A stretch of DNA of 64,000 nucleotides from Bradyrhizobium iriomotense (GTDB taxonomy: Bacteria; Pseudomonadota; Alphaproteobacteria; Rhizobiales; Xanthobacteraceae). The notes beneath the pieces were generated by a model. The model had not been told where the DNA came from. It saw nothing but the letters and a program-made list of their open reading frames with translations, and ran no database searches. The DNA lies in NCBI RefSeq assembly GCF_030160715.1, contig NZ_BSOW01000003.1, positions 372,001-436,000 of the forward strand, read 5' to 3'. Within the stretch, counting starts at the first letter, position 1, and each line of letters begins with the position of its first letter. Below, piece by piece: positions 15,306-24,229 of this stretch. The position numbers and the translations under genes are program-made.

Positions 15306-16478
15306 TTACGCCGTCGCGCAATGCGCGATCAGCCTCGCGACGAAATCCCCGCACTTCTCCAGCTCCGACATCTCCACGAACTCGTCCGGTGTGTGGGCCT
15401 GCGCGATCGCGCCCGGACCGATCACGACCGACGGGATATCGGCCATGCTGGCAAACAGGCTCGCTTCGGTGCCGAAGGCAACCTTGGCGTGGTCGTTGCG
15501 GCCGGCGAGCTTTTTGGCGAGCGTGACGATCGCGAGGTCGGCTTGGGTGTCGAGCGCGGGATAGTCGAGGATCTCCTCGAAGTCGATGCCGCAATCGGAG
15601 TGGCGCTTCTTCATCGCAGGCTCGATCTCGGCCTTCGCCCAGGCGACGATCGCGTCAGTCACCTCCCTGGACTCGGTGATCCCGATCCCGCGGCATTCGA
15701 ACTCGACCGTGCAGATATCGGGCACGATGTTGAGTGCGGCGCCGCCATGCACGATGCTGGTCAGCAGGGTGGAGTGCGGGACGTCGTAGAGGCCGTCCTG
15801 TGATCTCCTTGCCGCAAGCTGCACCGCGCGGCGGCGGATCTCGGTGATCAGCTCGGCCGCATATTCGATGGCGTTGACGCCGTCGGGCGCGATCGAGGAG
15901 TGGCGGGCGAGGCCTCTGAAGGTCGCGCGCACGCCGTGCTTGCCCTTATGGCCGATGATGACCTTCATCTCGGTCGGCTCGCCGACGAAGCAGCCGAGCG
16001 GCTTGACCGGCCTCTTGGCGACCTCGCGCAGCATCGGCCGCACGCCGACGCAGCCGACTTCCTCGTCATAGGAGATCGCAAGGTGAATTGGGGTCTTGAG
16101 CCGGGCCTCGATCATGTCCGGAACCATGGCGAGGCAGACCGCCACAAAACCTTTCATGTCGGTGGCGCCGCGTCCGTAGAGGCGGCCGTCGCGCTCGATC
16201 AGCTTGAACGGATCGTGGGTCCATGTCTGGCCCGCGACCGGCACGACGTCGGTATGCCCCGACAGCACGAAGCCGGGACGGTCGTTCGGGCCGATGGTGA
16301 CCCAGAGCGAGGCCTTCTGCCCGGTCTCGTCGACGATCCGCTGCCCACTGATGCCGAGGGACGCGAGATAACTTTCGATGTAGGCGATCAGGGCAAGGTT
16401 GGAACGATCGCTGACGGTATCGAAGGCAACGAGGTCGGTGAGCAGCTTGCGAATGCGGTCGGGTCTTTGGCTTGGCAT
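15306..16478 (-). CDS. argE: Acetylornithine deacetylase (M20 family)
   Basis: From ATG 16478 the protein is 390 residues, the usual ArgE length. The metal ligands are in place: SGHTDVVPVAG (His), GRGATDMKGF (bridging Asp), SYDEEVGCVG (catalytic Glu pair), GEPTEM (Glu) and AQAHTPDEFVE (C-terminal His). A lid/dimerisation domain lies between about 180 and 290. ArgE removes acetyl from N-acetylornithine in cytosolic arginine synthesis. A related succinyl-diaminopimelate or other acylamino-acid deacylase is possible, but GEPTEM and the overall pattern favour ArgE. It stands alone, convergent with the metallo-beta-lactamase. Confidence 0.85.
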   Translation of the reverse strand: MPSQRPDRIRKLLTDLVAFDTVSDRSNLALIAYIESYLASLGISGQRIVDETGQKASLWVTIGPNDRPGFVLSGHTDVVPVAGQTWTHDPFKLIERDGRLYGRGATDMKGFVAVCLAMVPDMIEARLKTPIHLAISYDEEVGCVGVRPMLREVAKRPVKPLGCFVGEPTEMKVIIGHKGKHGVRATFRGLARHSSIAPDGVNAIEYAAELITEIRRRAVQLAARRSQDGLYDVPHSTLLTSIVHGGAALNIVPDICTVEFECRGIGITESREVTDAIVAWAKAEIEPAMKKRHSDCGIDFEEILDYPALDTQADLAIVTLAKKLAGRNDHAKVAFGTEASLFASMADIPSVVIGPGAIAQAHTPDEFVEMSELEKCGDFVARLIAHCATA

Positions 16479-16798
16479 TACCGGATTCTTGGGAGGGGAG
16501 GGTGGCGGCTCTGCCGCCTGCACGAACCATACCAAAAGCGGCGCCCGTCGGGCAATTCACCTGCCGGTATCCCGGATGGAATGCAGCGCAATCCGCTGCC
16601 CCGGTTCACCGCGCGTTTCTCCTTTGCATGGGGTTGATTTGCGAAAAAAGGCAATCGCGTGTGCCGTCGGGCGCCGCAGAGCCAGGATCTACTTCAGTTC
16701 TGTCGTTAGAAGCATGGGCCCGGCTCAGCAGCGCATCGCATTGGACGATGCTTCGCATCGCCAGGCAGGCGCTGCGCTGCGTCCGGGGCACGAGAGAG
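16479..16798. other. Intergenic region with a degenerate REP-like sequence
   Basis: This 320-bp gap holds the argE promoter region. Around 16665-16797 there is a degenerate palindrome whose ends, GGGCGCCGCAGAGCC and CTGCGTCCGGGGCACGAGAG, resemble the ends of the 13653/14075 repeat. No gene is supported here. Confidence 0.5.
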
Positions 16799-17584
16799 CT
16801 AGACAGGCTTGCCCGTGTACGGCATCGAGGCGGTGAGGCCGCCGTCGACGGGGAACGCCTGGCCATTCACATACGACGCCTCGTCGCTCGCCAGGAACAA
16901 GCCCATTGCCGCGAGCTCGTGCGGCTGGCCGGGGCGCTTGAGCGGATTGAGCTGGCCGATCTTGTCGGCGGTGCCGCGCTCTTTCGCACGGTCGAAGATC
17001 GGCTTCGTCATGCCGGTTTCGATCAGCCCGGGGCACACCGCATTGATGCGCACGCCGGTGCCGGAGAGCGAATAGGCTGTCGTCTGCACCAGGCTGATCA
17101 CGCCGGCCTTGCTCGCGGCGTAGGGATGGCCGCTGGCGCCGGCCTTGAGGCCCGCGACCGACGCCGTCAACACGATCGCGCCCGATTGCTGCTGCACCAT
17201 GTGCGGCATCGCGTATTTCACCGCAAGGAAGGGGCCGATCAGGTTGACGCGCAGAACCTCCTGCCAATGCTCGACCGTCTGCTCCGCGATTGGCACGAGC
17301 CCGCCGGAGACGCCGGCATTGGCCCAGATCACGTCGAGCCGGCCGTGCGTCTTCACCGCCTTGTCGATGACGGCCATGACGTCCTTCTCGGAACCCGCGT
17401 CGGCCATCATGGCCTCCGCCGTGCCGCCGGCGCGCTTGATCTCCTCGACCGTCTCCTTCACGCCCTCGGTGCGATCGACCGCGATCAGTCTTGCGCCTTC
17501 TTTCGTGAACAGCAGCGAGGCGGCGCGGCCGATGCCGTTGCCCGCGCCGGTGATGATGACGGATTTGCCTTGCAGGCGGCCCAT
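16799..17584 (-). CDS. SDR family oxidoreductase
   Basis: ATG 17584 has AAGGAG 8 nt upstream and gives 261 residues. It is a classical short-chain dehydrogenase: TGAGNGIGRA is the NAD(P)-binding TGxxxGxG motif, NAG is the NNAG equivalent (WANAGV), TASVAG carries the catalytic serine, and YAASKAG is the YxxxK pair. VCPGLIETGM and the C-terminal GQAFPVDGG complete the fold. The aspartate after the second strand (AVDR) suggests NAD preference. The substrate is unknown. It is divergent from the histidine phosphatase gene. Confidence 0.92.
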   Translation of the reverse strand: MGRLQGKSVIITGAGNGIGRAASLLFTKEGARLIAVDRTEGVKETVEEIKRAGGTAEAMMADAGSEKDVMAVIDKAVKTHGRLDVIWANAGVSGGLVPIAEQTVEHWQEVLRVNLIGPFLAVKYAMPHMVQQQSGAIVLTASVAGLKAGASGHPYAASKAGVISLVQTTAYSLSGTGVRINAVCPGLIETGMTKPIFDRAKERGTADKIGQLNPLKRPGQPHELAAMGLFLASDEASYVNGQAFPVDGGLTASMPYTGKPV

Positions 17585-17721
17585 GCGTTTCACTCCTTAT
17601 CTTTACGCGCAGTGCTTGCCGCGCGACGGAATTTCAAACAAGATTTCAAACACGCTGAAGTCTTGAGACGCGTTCGCTCCTGACGTACAGCGACATCACA
17701 CGGGATGGAAGGGTTTCGATT

Positions 17722-18417
17722 GTGAGCTCAGACAAGCCGACGGTCGTCACAACGCGGTGGTGGTGGGTCCGTCACGCGCCGGTGCGCAATGATGGCGGCA
17801 ACATCTACGGTCAGAAGGATCTCGCCTGCGACACCAGCGATAGTGAAGTGTTCGAAGCGGTCGCAAAGATCCTGCCGCGCAGTGCGGTCTGGTATTCGAG
17901 CAATCTGATGCGCACGCATCAGACGGCGGAAGCGATCTGGGCGGCCGGCTTTCCGAAGCCCGCGACCATGATTTGGGAAGCGGATTTCGCCGAGCAGAAT
18001 CTTGGCCAGTGGCAGGGCATGAACCGCGCCGCGTTCATCGCGAGCCGTCCCGCAGGCTCGAGCTGGTTCGCCGACATCAACGAGCCCGCGCCCGGTGGCG
18101 AAAGCTTCATGGACCTCTACAACCGCACCTGCCGCACCATCGAGCGGATCAATCGCGAGCAGGCGGGACAGGACGTGATCGCCGTCACCCATGGCGGCAC
18201 GATCAAGGCGGCGCTGGGGCTCGCGCTCGGCGGCGAGCCCGAGAAGGGGCTGTCCTTCGACATCGACAATTGCTCGGTGACGCGGCTCGATCTTTTCACG
18301 ACGCCAGAGCGCGCCGTCTGGCGCTTGCCGATGGTGAACCAGCAGCCATGGATCGCGGACGACAGGCACAACGCGATGCATCAGCCCGCGGGGCCGGAAG
18401 TCAAGAAGCTCGCGTGA
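17722..18417 (+). CDS. Histidine phosphatase family protein
   Basis: The product has 231 residues from GTG 17722, with GGAAGGG at 17706-17712. WWWVRHAPV holds the phosphate-accepting histidine in the variant RHA form of the RHG motif. YSSNLMRTHQTAEAI supplies the second arginine, and VIAVTHGGTIKAALGLAL the second histidine. The pattern resembles CobC-type alpha-ribazole phosphatases of Rhizobiales, but there are no cobalamin genes nearby, so only the phosphatase fold is assigned. An SDR gene follows 72 nt later on the same strand. Confidence 0.85.
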   Translation: MSSDKPTVVTTRWWWVRHAPVRNDGGNIYGQKDLACDTSDSEVFEAVAKILPRSAVWYSSNLMRTHQTAEAIWAAGFPKPATMIWEADFAEQNLGQWQGMNRAAFIASRPAGSSWFADINEPAPGGESFMDLYNRTCRTIERINREQAGQDVIAVTHGGTIKAALGLALGGEPEKGLSFDIDNCSVTRLDLFTTPERAVWRLPMVNQQPWIADDRHNAMHQPAGPEVKKLA

Positions 18418-18489
18418 GCCATTGCCGCCGAGCGCGGCCGCGCCTCACGCTTGCGATCAAATCAACGTCGTCAAATCTAGGAGAGAAAC

Positions 18490-19257
18490 ATGACCTTGTT
18501 CGACATGAAGGGAAAAGTCGCCGTCATCACGGGATCGACGCGCGGCATCGGGCTTGCGATCGCCGAGCGTATGGCCGAGCACGGCGCCAAGGTCGTGATT
18601 TCCTCGCGCAAGGCCGACGTCTGCGAGGAGGTGGCGAAGGGAATCAACGACAGGTTCGGCAAGGGGACGGCGGTCGCAATCGCCGCCAACATCTCCTCGA
18701 AAGAGAATCTGCAAAACCTCGTCGACGAGAGCAACCGCGCCTTCGGCAAGATTGACGTGCTGGTTTGCAACGCAGCTTCGAATCCCTATTACGGCCCGCT
18801 CGCCGGCATCTCCGACGATCAGTTCCGCAAGATCCTCGACAACAACATCGTCGCCAACAATTGGCTGATCTCGATGGTGGTGCCGCAGATGATCGAGCGC
18901 AAGGACGGCTCGGTCATCATCGTCTCGTCGATCGGCGGCCTCAAGGGCTCGACCATCCTCGGCGCCTACGCGATCTCCAAGGCCGCCGACATGCAGCTCG
19001 CGCGGAACCTGGCCTGCGAATACGGCAAGCACAACATCCGCGTGAACTGCATCGCGCCTGGCCTGATCAAGACCGATTTCGCTAAGGCGCTGTGGGACAA
19101 TCCGGAGAATTTGAAGGCCTCGACCTCGCGCTCGCCGCTGCTGCGCATCGGCATCCCCGACGAGATCGCGGGCGCCGCCGTGTTCCTCGGTTCGAAGGCC
19201 GGCGACTTCATGACCGGCCAGACCATGGTCATCGACGGCGGCGCGACGATTAGTTGA
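18490..19257 (+). CDS. SDR family oxidoreductase
   Basis: The 255-residue protein is a classical SDR: TGSTRGIGLA near residue 15 binds the cofactor, CNAAS replaces NNAG, IVSSIGG carries the serine and YAISKAA the tyrosine-lysine pair. The arginine in ISSRKAD after the second strand points to NADP(H). CIAPGLIKTDF and GQTMVIDGGATIS end the fold. AGGAGAGAAAC precedes ATG 18490. It follows the histidine phosphatase and may share its transcript. The substrate is unknown. Confidence 0.92.
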   Translation: MTLFDMKGKVAVITGSTRGIGLAIAERMAEHGAKVVISSRKADVCEEVAKGINDRFGKGTAVAIAANISSKENLQNLVDESNRAFGKIDVLVCNAASNPYYGPLAGISDDQFRKILDNNIVANNWLISMVVPQMIERKDGSVIIVSSIGGLKGSTILGAYAISKAADMQLARNLACEYGKHNIRVNCIAPGLIKTDFAKALWDNPENLKASTSRSPLLRIGIPDEIAGAAVFLGSKAGDFMTGQTMVIDGGATIS

Positions 19258-19290
19258 TTGGGAAGGGCAGGGCTTAACCCACACACTGGC

Positions 19291-19394
19291 GTCATCGTCC
19301 GCGAAGGCGGACGATCCAGTATCCCAGAGGAAGTCGTTGGGTGAACGAACTGGCGCCGCGGAGTACTGAATGCCCCGGCTTCGCGGGGCATGAC
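19291..19394. repeat. Paired-hairpin (REPIN-like) repeat
   Basis: Two hairpins, TCGTCCGCGAAGGCGGACGA on the left and ATGCCCCGGCTTCGCGGGGCAT on the right, lie within outer arms GTCAT...CCAGTA and TACTGAATG...ATGAC that are themselves inverted. It occupies the gap between two convergent genes. Confidence 0.7.
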
Positions 19395-19420
19395 ACCGAG
19401 GATGTTGCGGCAGCGTCGTG

Positions 19421-20644
19421 TCACTCCACCGCCGCGTACACCAGATTCCGCACCAAGGTCCGCGTGTAGTCGCGCTGTCCCGGGCCCTGGCTCATGAACA
19501 CCGCGACCAAATCCTCCTTCGGGTCGATCCAGAAGAAGGTGCCGGCGATGCCGCTCCAGAAGAACTGTCCGACGCTGCCCGGGAACGGCGCGATGCCGGG
19601 CTCGGTGCGCACGGCAAAGCCGAGGCCGAAGCCGTGGCCTGGTGCGAGCAGCGTGCCGTTGGTCTTCACGTTCGGACCGAGGTGATCGGAGGCCATCAGC
19701 TCCAGCGTCTTGCGGCCGATGATGCGCGCGCCATCGAGCGTGCCGCCGTTGCGCAGCATCAGCGCGAAGCGGGCGTAGTCCATGGTGGTCGAGACCAGAC
19801 CGCCGCCGCCGGATTCCATTACGGGCCGCTCCAGCATGTTGAAGAGGACGATCTTGTCGCCGGTCCAGGGATCGGCGGGGAAAGGCTCGGCGAGGCGGCC
19901 GGCGTTGGCTTCGCTGGTCGAAAAACCGGTCTCGGTCATCTGAAGGGGGCCGAGGACGCGCTCGCTCAGGAAGGCGCCGAGCGGCTTGCCGCTGACGACC
20001 TCGATGATGCGACCGAGAATGTCGGTCGAGCGGCTGTAGTTGAACTCCGCGCCGGGCTGGCAGACCAGCGGGAAGCTCGCGACGAGGGCGGCGTGCTCGG
20101 CGTTGGTGATCTTGCGGCTGCGAACGCGGGACACCTGATAGAGCTTGTGCACGGGGCCATCGCCCTGATGCTCGTAGGTGATGCCGGAGGTGTGGCGGAG
20201 CAGGTCCTGGACCGTGATCGGACGGTGGGCCGGAACCAGTTCGAGCTTGCCACCGCTGACGACGCCGACTTTCGGGTTGGCGAATTCGGGGATGTACTTG
20301 GCGACGGGGTCGCCGAGCAGGATGTGGCCGTCCTCGACCAGCATCATAATGCCGACGGACACGATCGGCTTCGTCATCGAGAAGGTGCGGAAGATCGAAT
20401 CATGTGCCATCGGCGCCGGAGCCGCTGGGCTCTGCCGGCCCAGTGCCTCGAACCAGCCGACCTGGCCGCGGCGCGCCACCAGCACGGTCACGCCGGGAAC
20501 GGTTCCCTTGTCGATCTCGCGCTTGAAAGCATCCGACATCGCCTGGAGGCGGGGGCGCGACAGACCCAGCGTTTCGGGCCTGGCCTCGGGCAAAGGCGGG
20601 GTTGGCGTCGCGATTTTCGGCTTCGAGGCGGCTTGAGCGCTCAT
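19421..20644 (-). CDS. Serine beta-lactamase-fold hydrolase (class C/CubicO family)
   Basis: ATG 20644 follows GGGAGTGACC and gives 407 residues; upstream frame sequence overlaps the tRNA-Trp gene and is not coding. The SxxK motif is FRTFSMTKPIVS, the YxN-region is FNYSRSTD (Tyr present, third residue Arg) and a late HGFGLGF stands near the KTG-equivalent position. Such proteins are usually esterases, peptidases or transesterases rather than true beta-lactamases. A Pro-rich N-terminus (PKIATPTPPLPEA) precedes the domain and no clear signal peptide is seen, so it is probably cytoplasmic. Confidence 0.88.
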   Translation of the reverse strand: MSAQAASKPKIATPTPPLPEARPETLGLSRPRLQAMSDAFKREIDKGTVPGVTVLVARRGQVGWFEALGRQSPAAPAPMAHDSIFRTFSMTKPIVSVGIMMLVEDGHILLGDPVAKYIPEFANPKVGVVSGGKLELVPAHRPITVQDLLRHTSGITYEHQGDGPVHKLYQVSRVRSRKITNAEHAALVASFPLVCQPGAEFNYSRSTDILGRIIEVVSGKPLGAFLSERVLGPLQMTETGFSTSEANAGRLAEPFPADPWTGDKIVLFNMLERPVMESGGGGLVSTTMDYARFALMLRNGGTLDGARIIGRKTLELMASDHLGPNVKTNGTLLAPGHGFGLGFAVRTEPGIAPFPGSVGQFFWSGIAGTFFWIDPKEDLVAVFMSQGPGQRDYTRTLVRNLVYAAVE

Positions 20645-20791
20645 GGTCACTCCCGGGTTGTTGTTCTGGCTCAGGATGAACTGTGACCCAGAAGTCGCGG
20701 TGTGAACAAGCGTCTCGCTTGCGCTTCTCCCTTGCAAACTGGCCGCCCCCTGTGCTTGAAAGCGGCCTGACCCGTGGCGACGCAGGTCCGT

Positions 20792-20867
20792 AGGAGTGTA
20801 GCTCAATTGGTAGAGCACCGGTCTCCAAAACCGGGGGTCGCAGGTTCGAGCCCTGCCACTCCTGCCA
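20792..20867 (+). tRNA. tRNA-Trp (anticodon CCA)
   Basis: The 76-nt cloverleaf has the acceptor stem AGGAGTG/CACTCCT, D arm GCTC...GAGC, anticodon stem CCGGT/ACCGG with loop CTCCAAA (anticodon CCA at 20825-20827), T arm GCAGG TTCGAGC CCTGC, discriminator G and encoded CCA. The order tRNA-Trp, secE, nusG, rplK is the usual bacterial one. Confidence 0.97.
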
Positions 20868-21034
20868 GCTAGATCAATCATGTGGCGGCAGCTTATCCCG
20901 AACAACTCGAGAACTCGGACCCGAGCTGGACCCAATGAAGCGCGGGCGCCGATCGCACAGGAAGCGCAACCGGCATCGGTTGGCAGCGCACCCCCGCCGG
21001 CCGAGCGGTGACAAGCGGGGCTTCGGTCCCACGC

Positions 21035-21181
21035 CTATATTGAAGGGCTGGCCGTTCCGCAGTGCTCAAGGGATCTGAGCAGGCGCCCGTGCTGGCAGTC
21101 ATGGTGCTCTTGGGCGTAGGCCAGTAAGCCAATGACAATCAAAACCGCGACGACGCATCCGGCTACAACGTTCTCCATCAT
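21035..21181 (-). CDS. Possible small single-span membrane protein, 48 residues
   Basis: Two consecutive ATG codons (21181 and 21178) follow a GGAG ribosome site. The frame reads MMENVVAGCVVAVLIVIGLL, a clear single hydrophobic span, then a short tail with four His and two Cys (HHDC, EHC), ending at TAG 21035-21037. No homologue is recognised. It lies in the gap between tRNA-Trp and the secreted small protein. Composition and ribosome site support it, but the length is too short for certainty. Confidence 0.4.
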   Translation of the reverse strand: MMENVVAGCVVAVLIVIGLLAYAQEHHDCQHGRLLRSLEHCGTASPSI

Positions 21182-21399
21182 GGCTGCCACTCCAGGTAAA
21201 CTGTGACTGGCTACTCGGCCATCATAACGCGCGGTCGTGGCCGATTAGAAACACAAAATCCATGGCGTGACGGGTACGCGGGTGGCGGTCAAGTCGGCGC
21301 CGTGTCCGGGTGGTCACCGGGGGCGGTGACCGGGCGGACAGGCCAGCTAAGTCTGCCAGCCAAATCCGATAGAATCAGACGTGAAGCGGGGCAGTCCAA
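21182..21399. other. Intergenic region without a recognisable gene
   Basis: Nothing supported was found here apart from sequence upstream of the small membrane ORF; the downstream part would be the 3' end of the secreted-protein transcript. Confidence 0.4.
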
Positions 21400-21696
21400 T
21401 TATTGCAGATTGAGCTCCTTGACCGTCGGCGTGCCTGAACCGCCGCCGCCGGGATTGAGGTTGCCGGTGGAGTCGTCGAACTGGCTGTTCGAGCTGAAGC
21501 TGGTCGTGCCACGGGGTGGGCGCGGCCCGCCATAGGCGGCCGGCGGGGGCTTGTAGGACGGATAGCCATTATATGTGCGCCCCGGCGCCAGCGTCGTGGT
21601 GTTCACGGCGGTGGTGTGGATGCTGAGATTCGGCGACAGGCCGGCAGCGCGGGCGGCAGGCGCAGCCAGCACCAAGAGGGCGGTCACGGCGGTCAT
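21400..21696 (-). CDS. Small secreted Pro/Gly/Ser-rich protein
   Basis: From ATG 21696 the product is 98 residues, with a hydrophobic signal-like N-terminus (MTAVTALLVLAAPAARAAG). The mature part is rich in Thr, Asn, Pro and Gly (TYNGYPSYKPPPAAYGG, NLNPGGGGSG) and is probably unstructured and exported. The start overlaps the stop of a 22-residue upstream ORF in an ATGA arrangement, and the strong GAGGAG site belongs to that upstream ORF, so translation is probably by coupling. No function is recognised. It is divergent from secE. Confidence 0.55.
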   Translation of the reverse strand: MTAVTALLVLAAPAARAAGLSPNLSIHTTAVNTTTLAPGRTYNGYPSYKPPPAAYGGPRPPRGTTSFSSNSQFDDSTGNLNPGGGGSGTPTVKELNLQ

Positions 21697-21761
21697 CCAC
21701 CGATAATGGTCAGCGCGGTGGTGGCAATCAGGGCCGTCAAAGCGGCGAGAGGCTTCAACAT
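21693..21761 (-). CDS. Possible 22-residue leader peptide coupled to the secreted protein
   Basis: ATG 21761 has a strong GAGGAG site with good spacing. The frame reads MLKPLAALTALIATTALTII plus GG and stops at TGA 21693-21695, overlapping the ATG of the downstream gene (21694-21696). The peptide itself looks like a signal or membrane segment. Either it is a short coupled ORF, or the two frames are one gene split by a frameshift, natural or from sequencing. Confidence 0.45.
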   Translation of the reverse strand: MLKPLAALTALIATTALTIIGG

Positions 21762-21924
21762 GGTCGTCTCCTCGGGGGGGCATGCCCACCCCTTGGCGTC
21801 GCCCTTGCGATGGCCGGTTCGAAGCTCCAATGGCGCTTCATCCCGGCCCGATAAGCCCTTGATCCTGATCGGCTCTCGTACGGCTGCCTGGGAATTGGGC
21901 CAGACGGGACGGGCTGCCCGCACC

Positions 21925-21953
21925 TTGACCTTTGCCCCCATCCGCAGTAGATA
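21925..21953 (+). promoter_or_regulatory. Sigma70-type promoter for secE-nusG
   Basis: TTGACC at 21925-21930 and TAGATA at 21948-21953 are separated by 17 nt. The pair lies about 175 nt upstream of the secE start in an otherwise GC-rich gap. Confidence 0.55.
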
Positions 21954-22127
21954 CCCGCCACCTGCAGCCGGCCCGTTAGACGCGGATCTCCGGCGCGGCC
22001 TTGAAATCCCCGAACAATCGAGCCCGGTTTCCGGCTCATCCTTCAAGCGAAGAGGGTTGGGCAGACGGCGGCTGTTCGGATCCCTTTAAATCTTTTCTCG
22101 TCTCACGACGGACGTTGGACATCAACG

Positions 22128-22319
22128 ATGGCAGTCAGCCCGTTCAAGTTCTTGCAGGAAGTGCGCTCGGAGACCGCGAAGGTCACCTGGCCGACCCGTC
22201 GCGAGACGACGATAACCACGATCATGGTGTTCGTCATGGTTGCCCTGGCGTCGATCTTCTTCTTCGCCGCCGACCAGATCATCCGCTACCTCGTCACCCT
22301 TCTTTTGGGCATTCACTGA
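22128..22319 (+). CDS. secE: Preprotein translocase subunit SecE
   Basis: The 63-residue protein has the short alphaproteobacterial SecE form with one membrane helix (about 31-58: TIMVFVMVALASIFFFAADQ). The preceding amphipathic motif FLQEVRSETAKVTWPTRRET is the conserved SecE cytoplasmic helix. SecE clamps the two halves of SecY in the SecYEG channel. This matters here because two SecY paralogues are encoded at 56018-58551. Its TGA overlaps the nusG ATG by one base. Confidence 0.97.
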   Translation: MAVSPFKFLQEVRSETAKVTWPTRRETTITTIMVFVMVALASIFFFAADQIIRYLVTLLLGIH

Positions 22320-22876
22320 TGGCAACAGCCGCAGCAACTCAATCGTCCGACAAGCGCTGGTACATCGTCCACGCGTACTCGAACTTCGAGAAGAAGGTCG
22401 CAGAATCGATCCGCGAGCAGGCCAAGCAGCGCGGCCTCGAGGAGCTCTTCGAGCAGGTGCTGGTGCCGACCGAGAAGGTCACGGAAGTGCGCCGCGGCCG
22501 CAAGATCGACGCCGAGCGCAAGTTCTTCCCGGGCTACGTGCTGGTGAAGATGAAGCTGACCGACGAGGCGTTTCATCTGATCAAGAACACGCCGAAGGTC
22601 ACGGGCTTCCTTGGCGCGGAAAACAAGCCGATGCCGATCTCGGAAGCCGAGGCGATGCGCATCCTGCACCAGGTGCAGGAGGGCGTGGAGCGGCCGAAGG
22701 CATCGGTGTCGTTCGAGATCGGCGAGAACGTGCGCGTGGCCGATGGCCCGTTCGCATCGTTCTCCGGTGTCGTCGAGGAAATCGACGAGGCGCGCTCGCG
22801 CGTGAAGGTCGCGGTGTCGATCTTCGGCCGCGCAACGCCGGTCGAGCTGGAATTCGGTCAGGTCGAGAAGGTCTGA
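22319..22876 (+). CDS. nusG: Transcription termination/antitermination factor NusG
   Basis: The 185-residue product has the NusG NGN domain (KRWYIVHAYSNFEKKVAESI, then RKFFPGYVLVKMKLTDEAFH) and a C-terminal KOW domain (FEIGENVRVADGPFASFSGV). NusG binds RNA polymerase and links it to Rho, NusE or the ribosome. The start ATG overlaps the secE stop by one base (TGATG), so translation is coupled. Confidence 0.98.
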   Translation: MATAAATQSSDKRWYIVHAYSNFEKKVAESIREQAKQRGLEELFEQVLVPTEKVTEVRRGRKIDAERKFFPGYVLVKMKLTDEAFHLIKNTPKVTGFLGAENKPMPISEAEAMRILHQVQEGVERPKASVSFEIGENVRVADGPFASFSGVVEEIDEARSRVKVAVSIFGRATPVELEFGQVEKV

Positions 22877-23008
22877 CCGAGTACGCGCGAGGCCCAGGCT
22901 TTGCGCGAAAATAGGCCGTGGGAGGGAGAGGGCGGTCGCCAGCCGCACCCGACCCAGACCACGAACCTGAAACCGCTGGCCCTCGGGCCGGCACAACAGG
23001 AGTGATAC

Positions 23009-23437
23009 ATGGCAAAGAAAGTGACCGGATACCTGAAGCTTCAGGTCCCGGCCGGTGCGGCGAATCCTTCGCCCCCGATCGGTCCCGCGCTTGGTCAGCG
23101 CGGTCTCAACATCATGGAGTTCTGCAAGGCGTTCAACGCCCAGACTCAGAAGGAAGAGAAGAACACCCCGATCCCGGTGATCATCACCATCTATGCGGAC
23201 CGTTCCTTCACATTCGAGATGAAGACGCCGCCGATGTCCTACTTCCTCAAGCAGGCCGCCAAGATCCAGTCCGGCTCGAAGGCGCCGGGCCGTGACAAGG
23301 CCGGCAAGGTGACCAAGGCGCAGGTGCGCGAGATCGCCGAGAAGAAGATGAAGGACCTGAATTGCGACACCATTGAATCGGCCATGAAGATGGTCGAGGG
23401 CTCCGCCCGTTCGATGGGTCTGGAAGTTGCGGGGTAA
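23009..23437 (+). CDS. rplK: 50S ribosomal protein L11
   Basis: The 142-residue L11 has the N-terminal [20 protein letters not shown] segment that contacts thiostrepton and release factors, and the C-terminal rRNA-binding domain. ATG 23009 follows AGGAG. The 132-nt leader after nusG is where L1 would bind to repress rplKA in other bacteria, although I cannot verify the site here. rplA follows after 6 nt. Confidence 0.98.
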   Translation: MAKKVTGYLKLQVPAGAANPSPPIGPALGQRGLNIMEFCKAFNAQTQKEEKNTPIPVIITIYADRSFTFEMKTPPMSYFLKQAAKIQSGSKAPGRDKAGKVTKAQVREIAEKKMKDLNCDTIESAMKMVEGSARSMGLEVAG

Positions 23438-23443
23438 GCGGCC

Positions 23444-24136
23444 ATGGCAATCGGAAAGCGTTTGAAGAAGGCCCGCGAGGGCGTTGATCGCGAGAAGCTC
23501 TATCCGCTCGCGGACGCCATCAAGATGGTCAAGGAGCGCGCCAAGTCGAAGTTCGACGAGACGATCGAGATCGCGATCAATCTCGGCGTCGATCCCCGTC
23601 ACGCCGACCAGATGGTCCGCGGCGTCGTGAACCTGCCGAACGGCACCGGCCGCACCCTGCGCGTCGGCGTGTTCGCGCGCGGCGCGAAGGCGGACGAAGC
23701 CAAGGCCGCCGGTGCCGACGTAGTCGGCGCCGAGGACCTGGTCGAGAAGGTGCAGAACGGCACCATCGACTTCGACCGTTGTATTGCGACCCCCGACATG
23801 ATGCCGCTGGTCGGCCGTCTCGGTAAGGTGCTCGGCCCGCGCGGCCTGATGCCGAACCCGAAGATCGGCACCGTGACCATGGACGTCACCAGCGCCGTGA
23901 AGGGCGCCAAGGGCGGCTCGGTCGAGTTCCGTGTCGAGAAGGCCGGCATCGTGCAGGCCGGCGTCGGCAAGGCCTCGTTCTCCGAGGAGAAGCTGGTCGA
24001 GAACGTCAAGGCGCTGGCCGATGCCGTCGCCAAGGCGAAGCCGGCAGGCTCCAAGGGCACCTACATCCAGCGCGTCGCGGTGTCCTCGACCATGGGCCCG
24101 GGCGTGAAGGTCGAGCCGGGCACGATCCTCGGCTAA
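23444..24136 (+). CDS. rplA: 50S ribosomal protein L1
   Basis: The 230-residue protein has the L1 two-domain pattern and the conserved [10 protein letters not shown] motif. L1 forms the mobile L1 stalk and is the classical autogenous repressor of rplK-rplA. A hairpin about 25 nt after the stop separates it from the dehydrogenase gene that follows. Confidence 0.98.
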   Translation: MAIGKRLKKAREGVDREKLYPLADAIKMVKERAKSKFDETIEIAINLGVDPRHADQMVRGVVNLPNGTGRTLRVGVFARGAKADEAKAAGADVVGAEDLVEKVQNGTIDFDRCIATPDMMPLVGRLGKVLGPRGLMPNPKIGTVTMDVTSAVKGAKGGSVEFRVEKAGIVQAGVGKASFSEEKLVENVKALADAVAKAKPAGSKGTYIQRVAVSSTMGPGVKVEPGTILG

Positions 24137-24161
24137 GGCAAAAGATCAAGAGATGCGGACA

Positions 24162-24191
24162 GGGGCGGAATTGGGCAACCGATTCCGCCCC
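24162..24191 (+). terminator. Hairpin terminator after rplA
   Basis: A perfect 10-bp stem GGGGCGGAAT/ATTCCGCCCC with a 10-nt loop lies 26 nt after the rplA stop. The following T-run is poor (TTCCATTTG), so it may be partial. Confidence 0.65.
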
Positions 24192-24229
24192 TTCCATTTG
24201 TGGGGCGTCGTTCACGGGAAACAATAACA

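Noticed and set aside
20893-21138. An 81-codon frame upstream of secE
   Set aside because: No ribosome site and no protein-like pattern; the alternative small frame at 21035-21181 is better supported.
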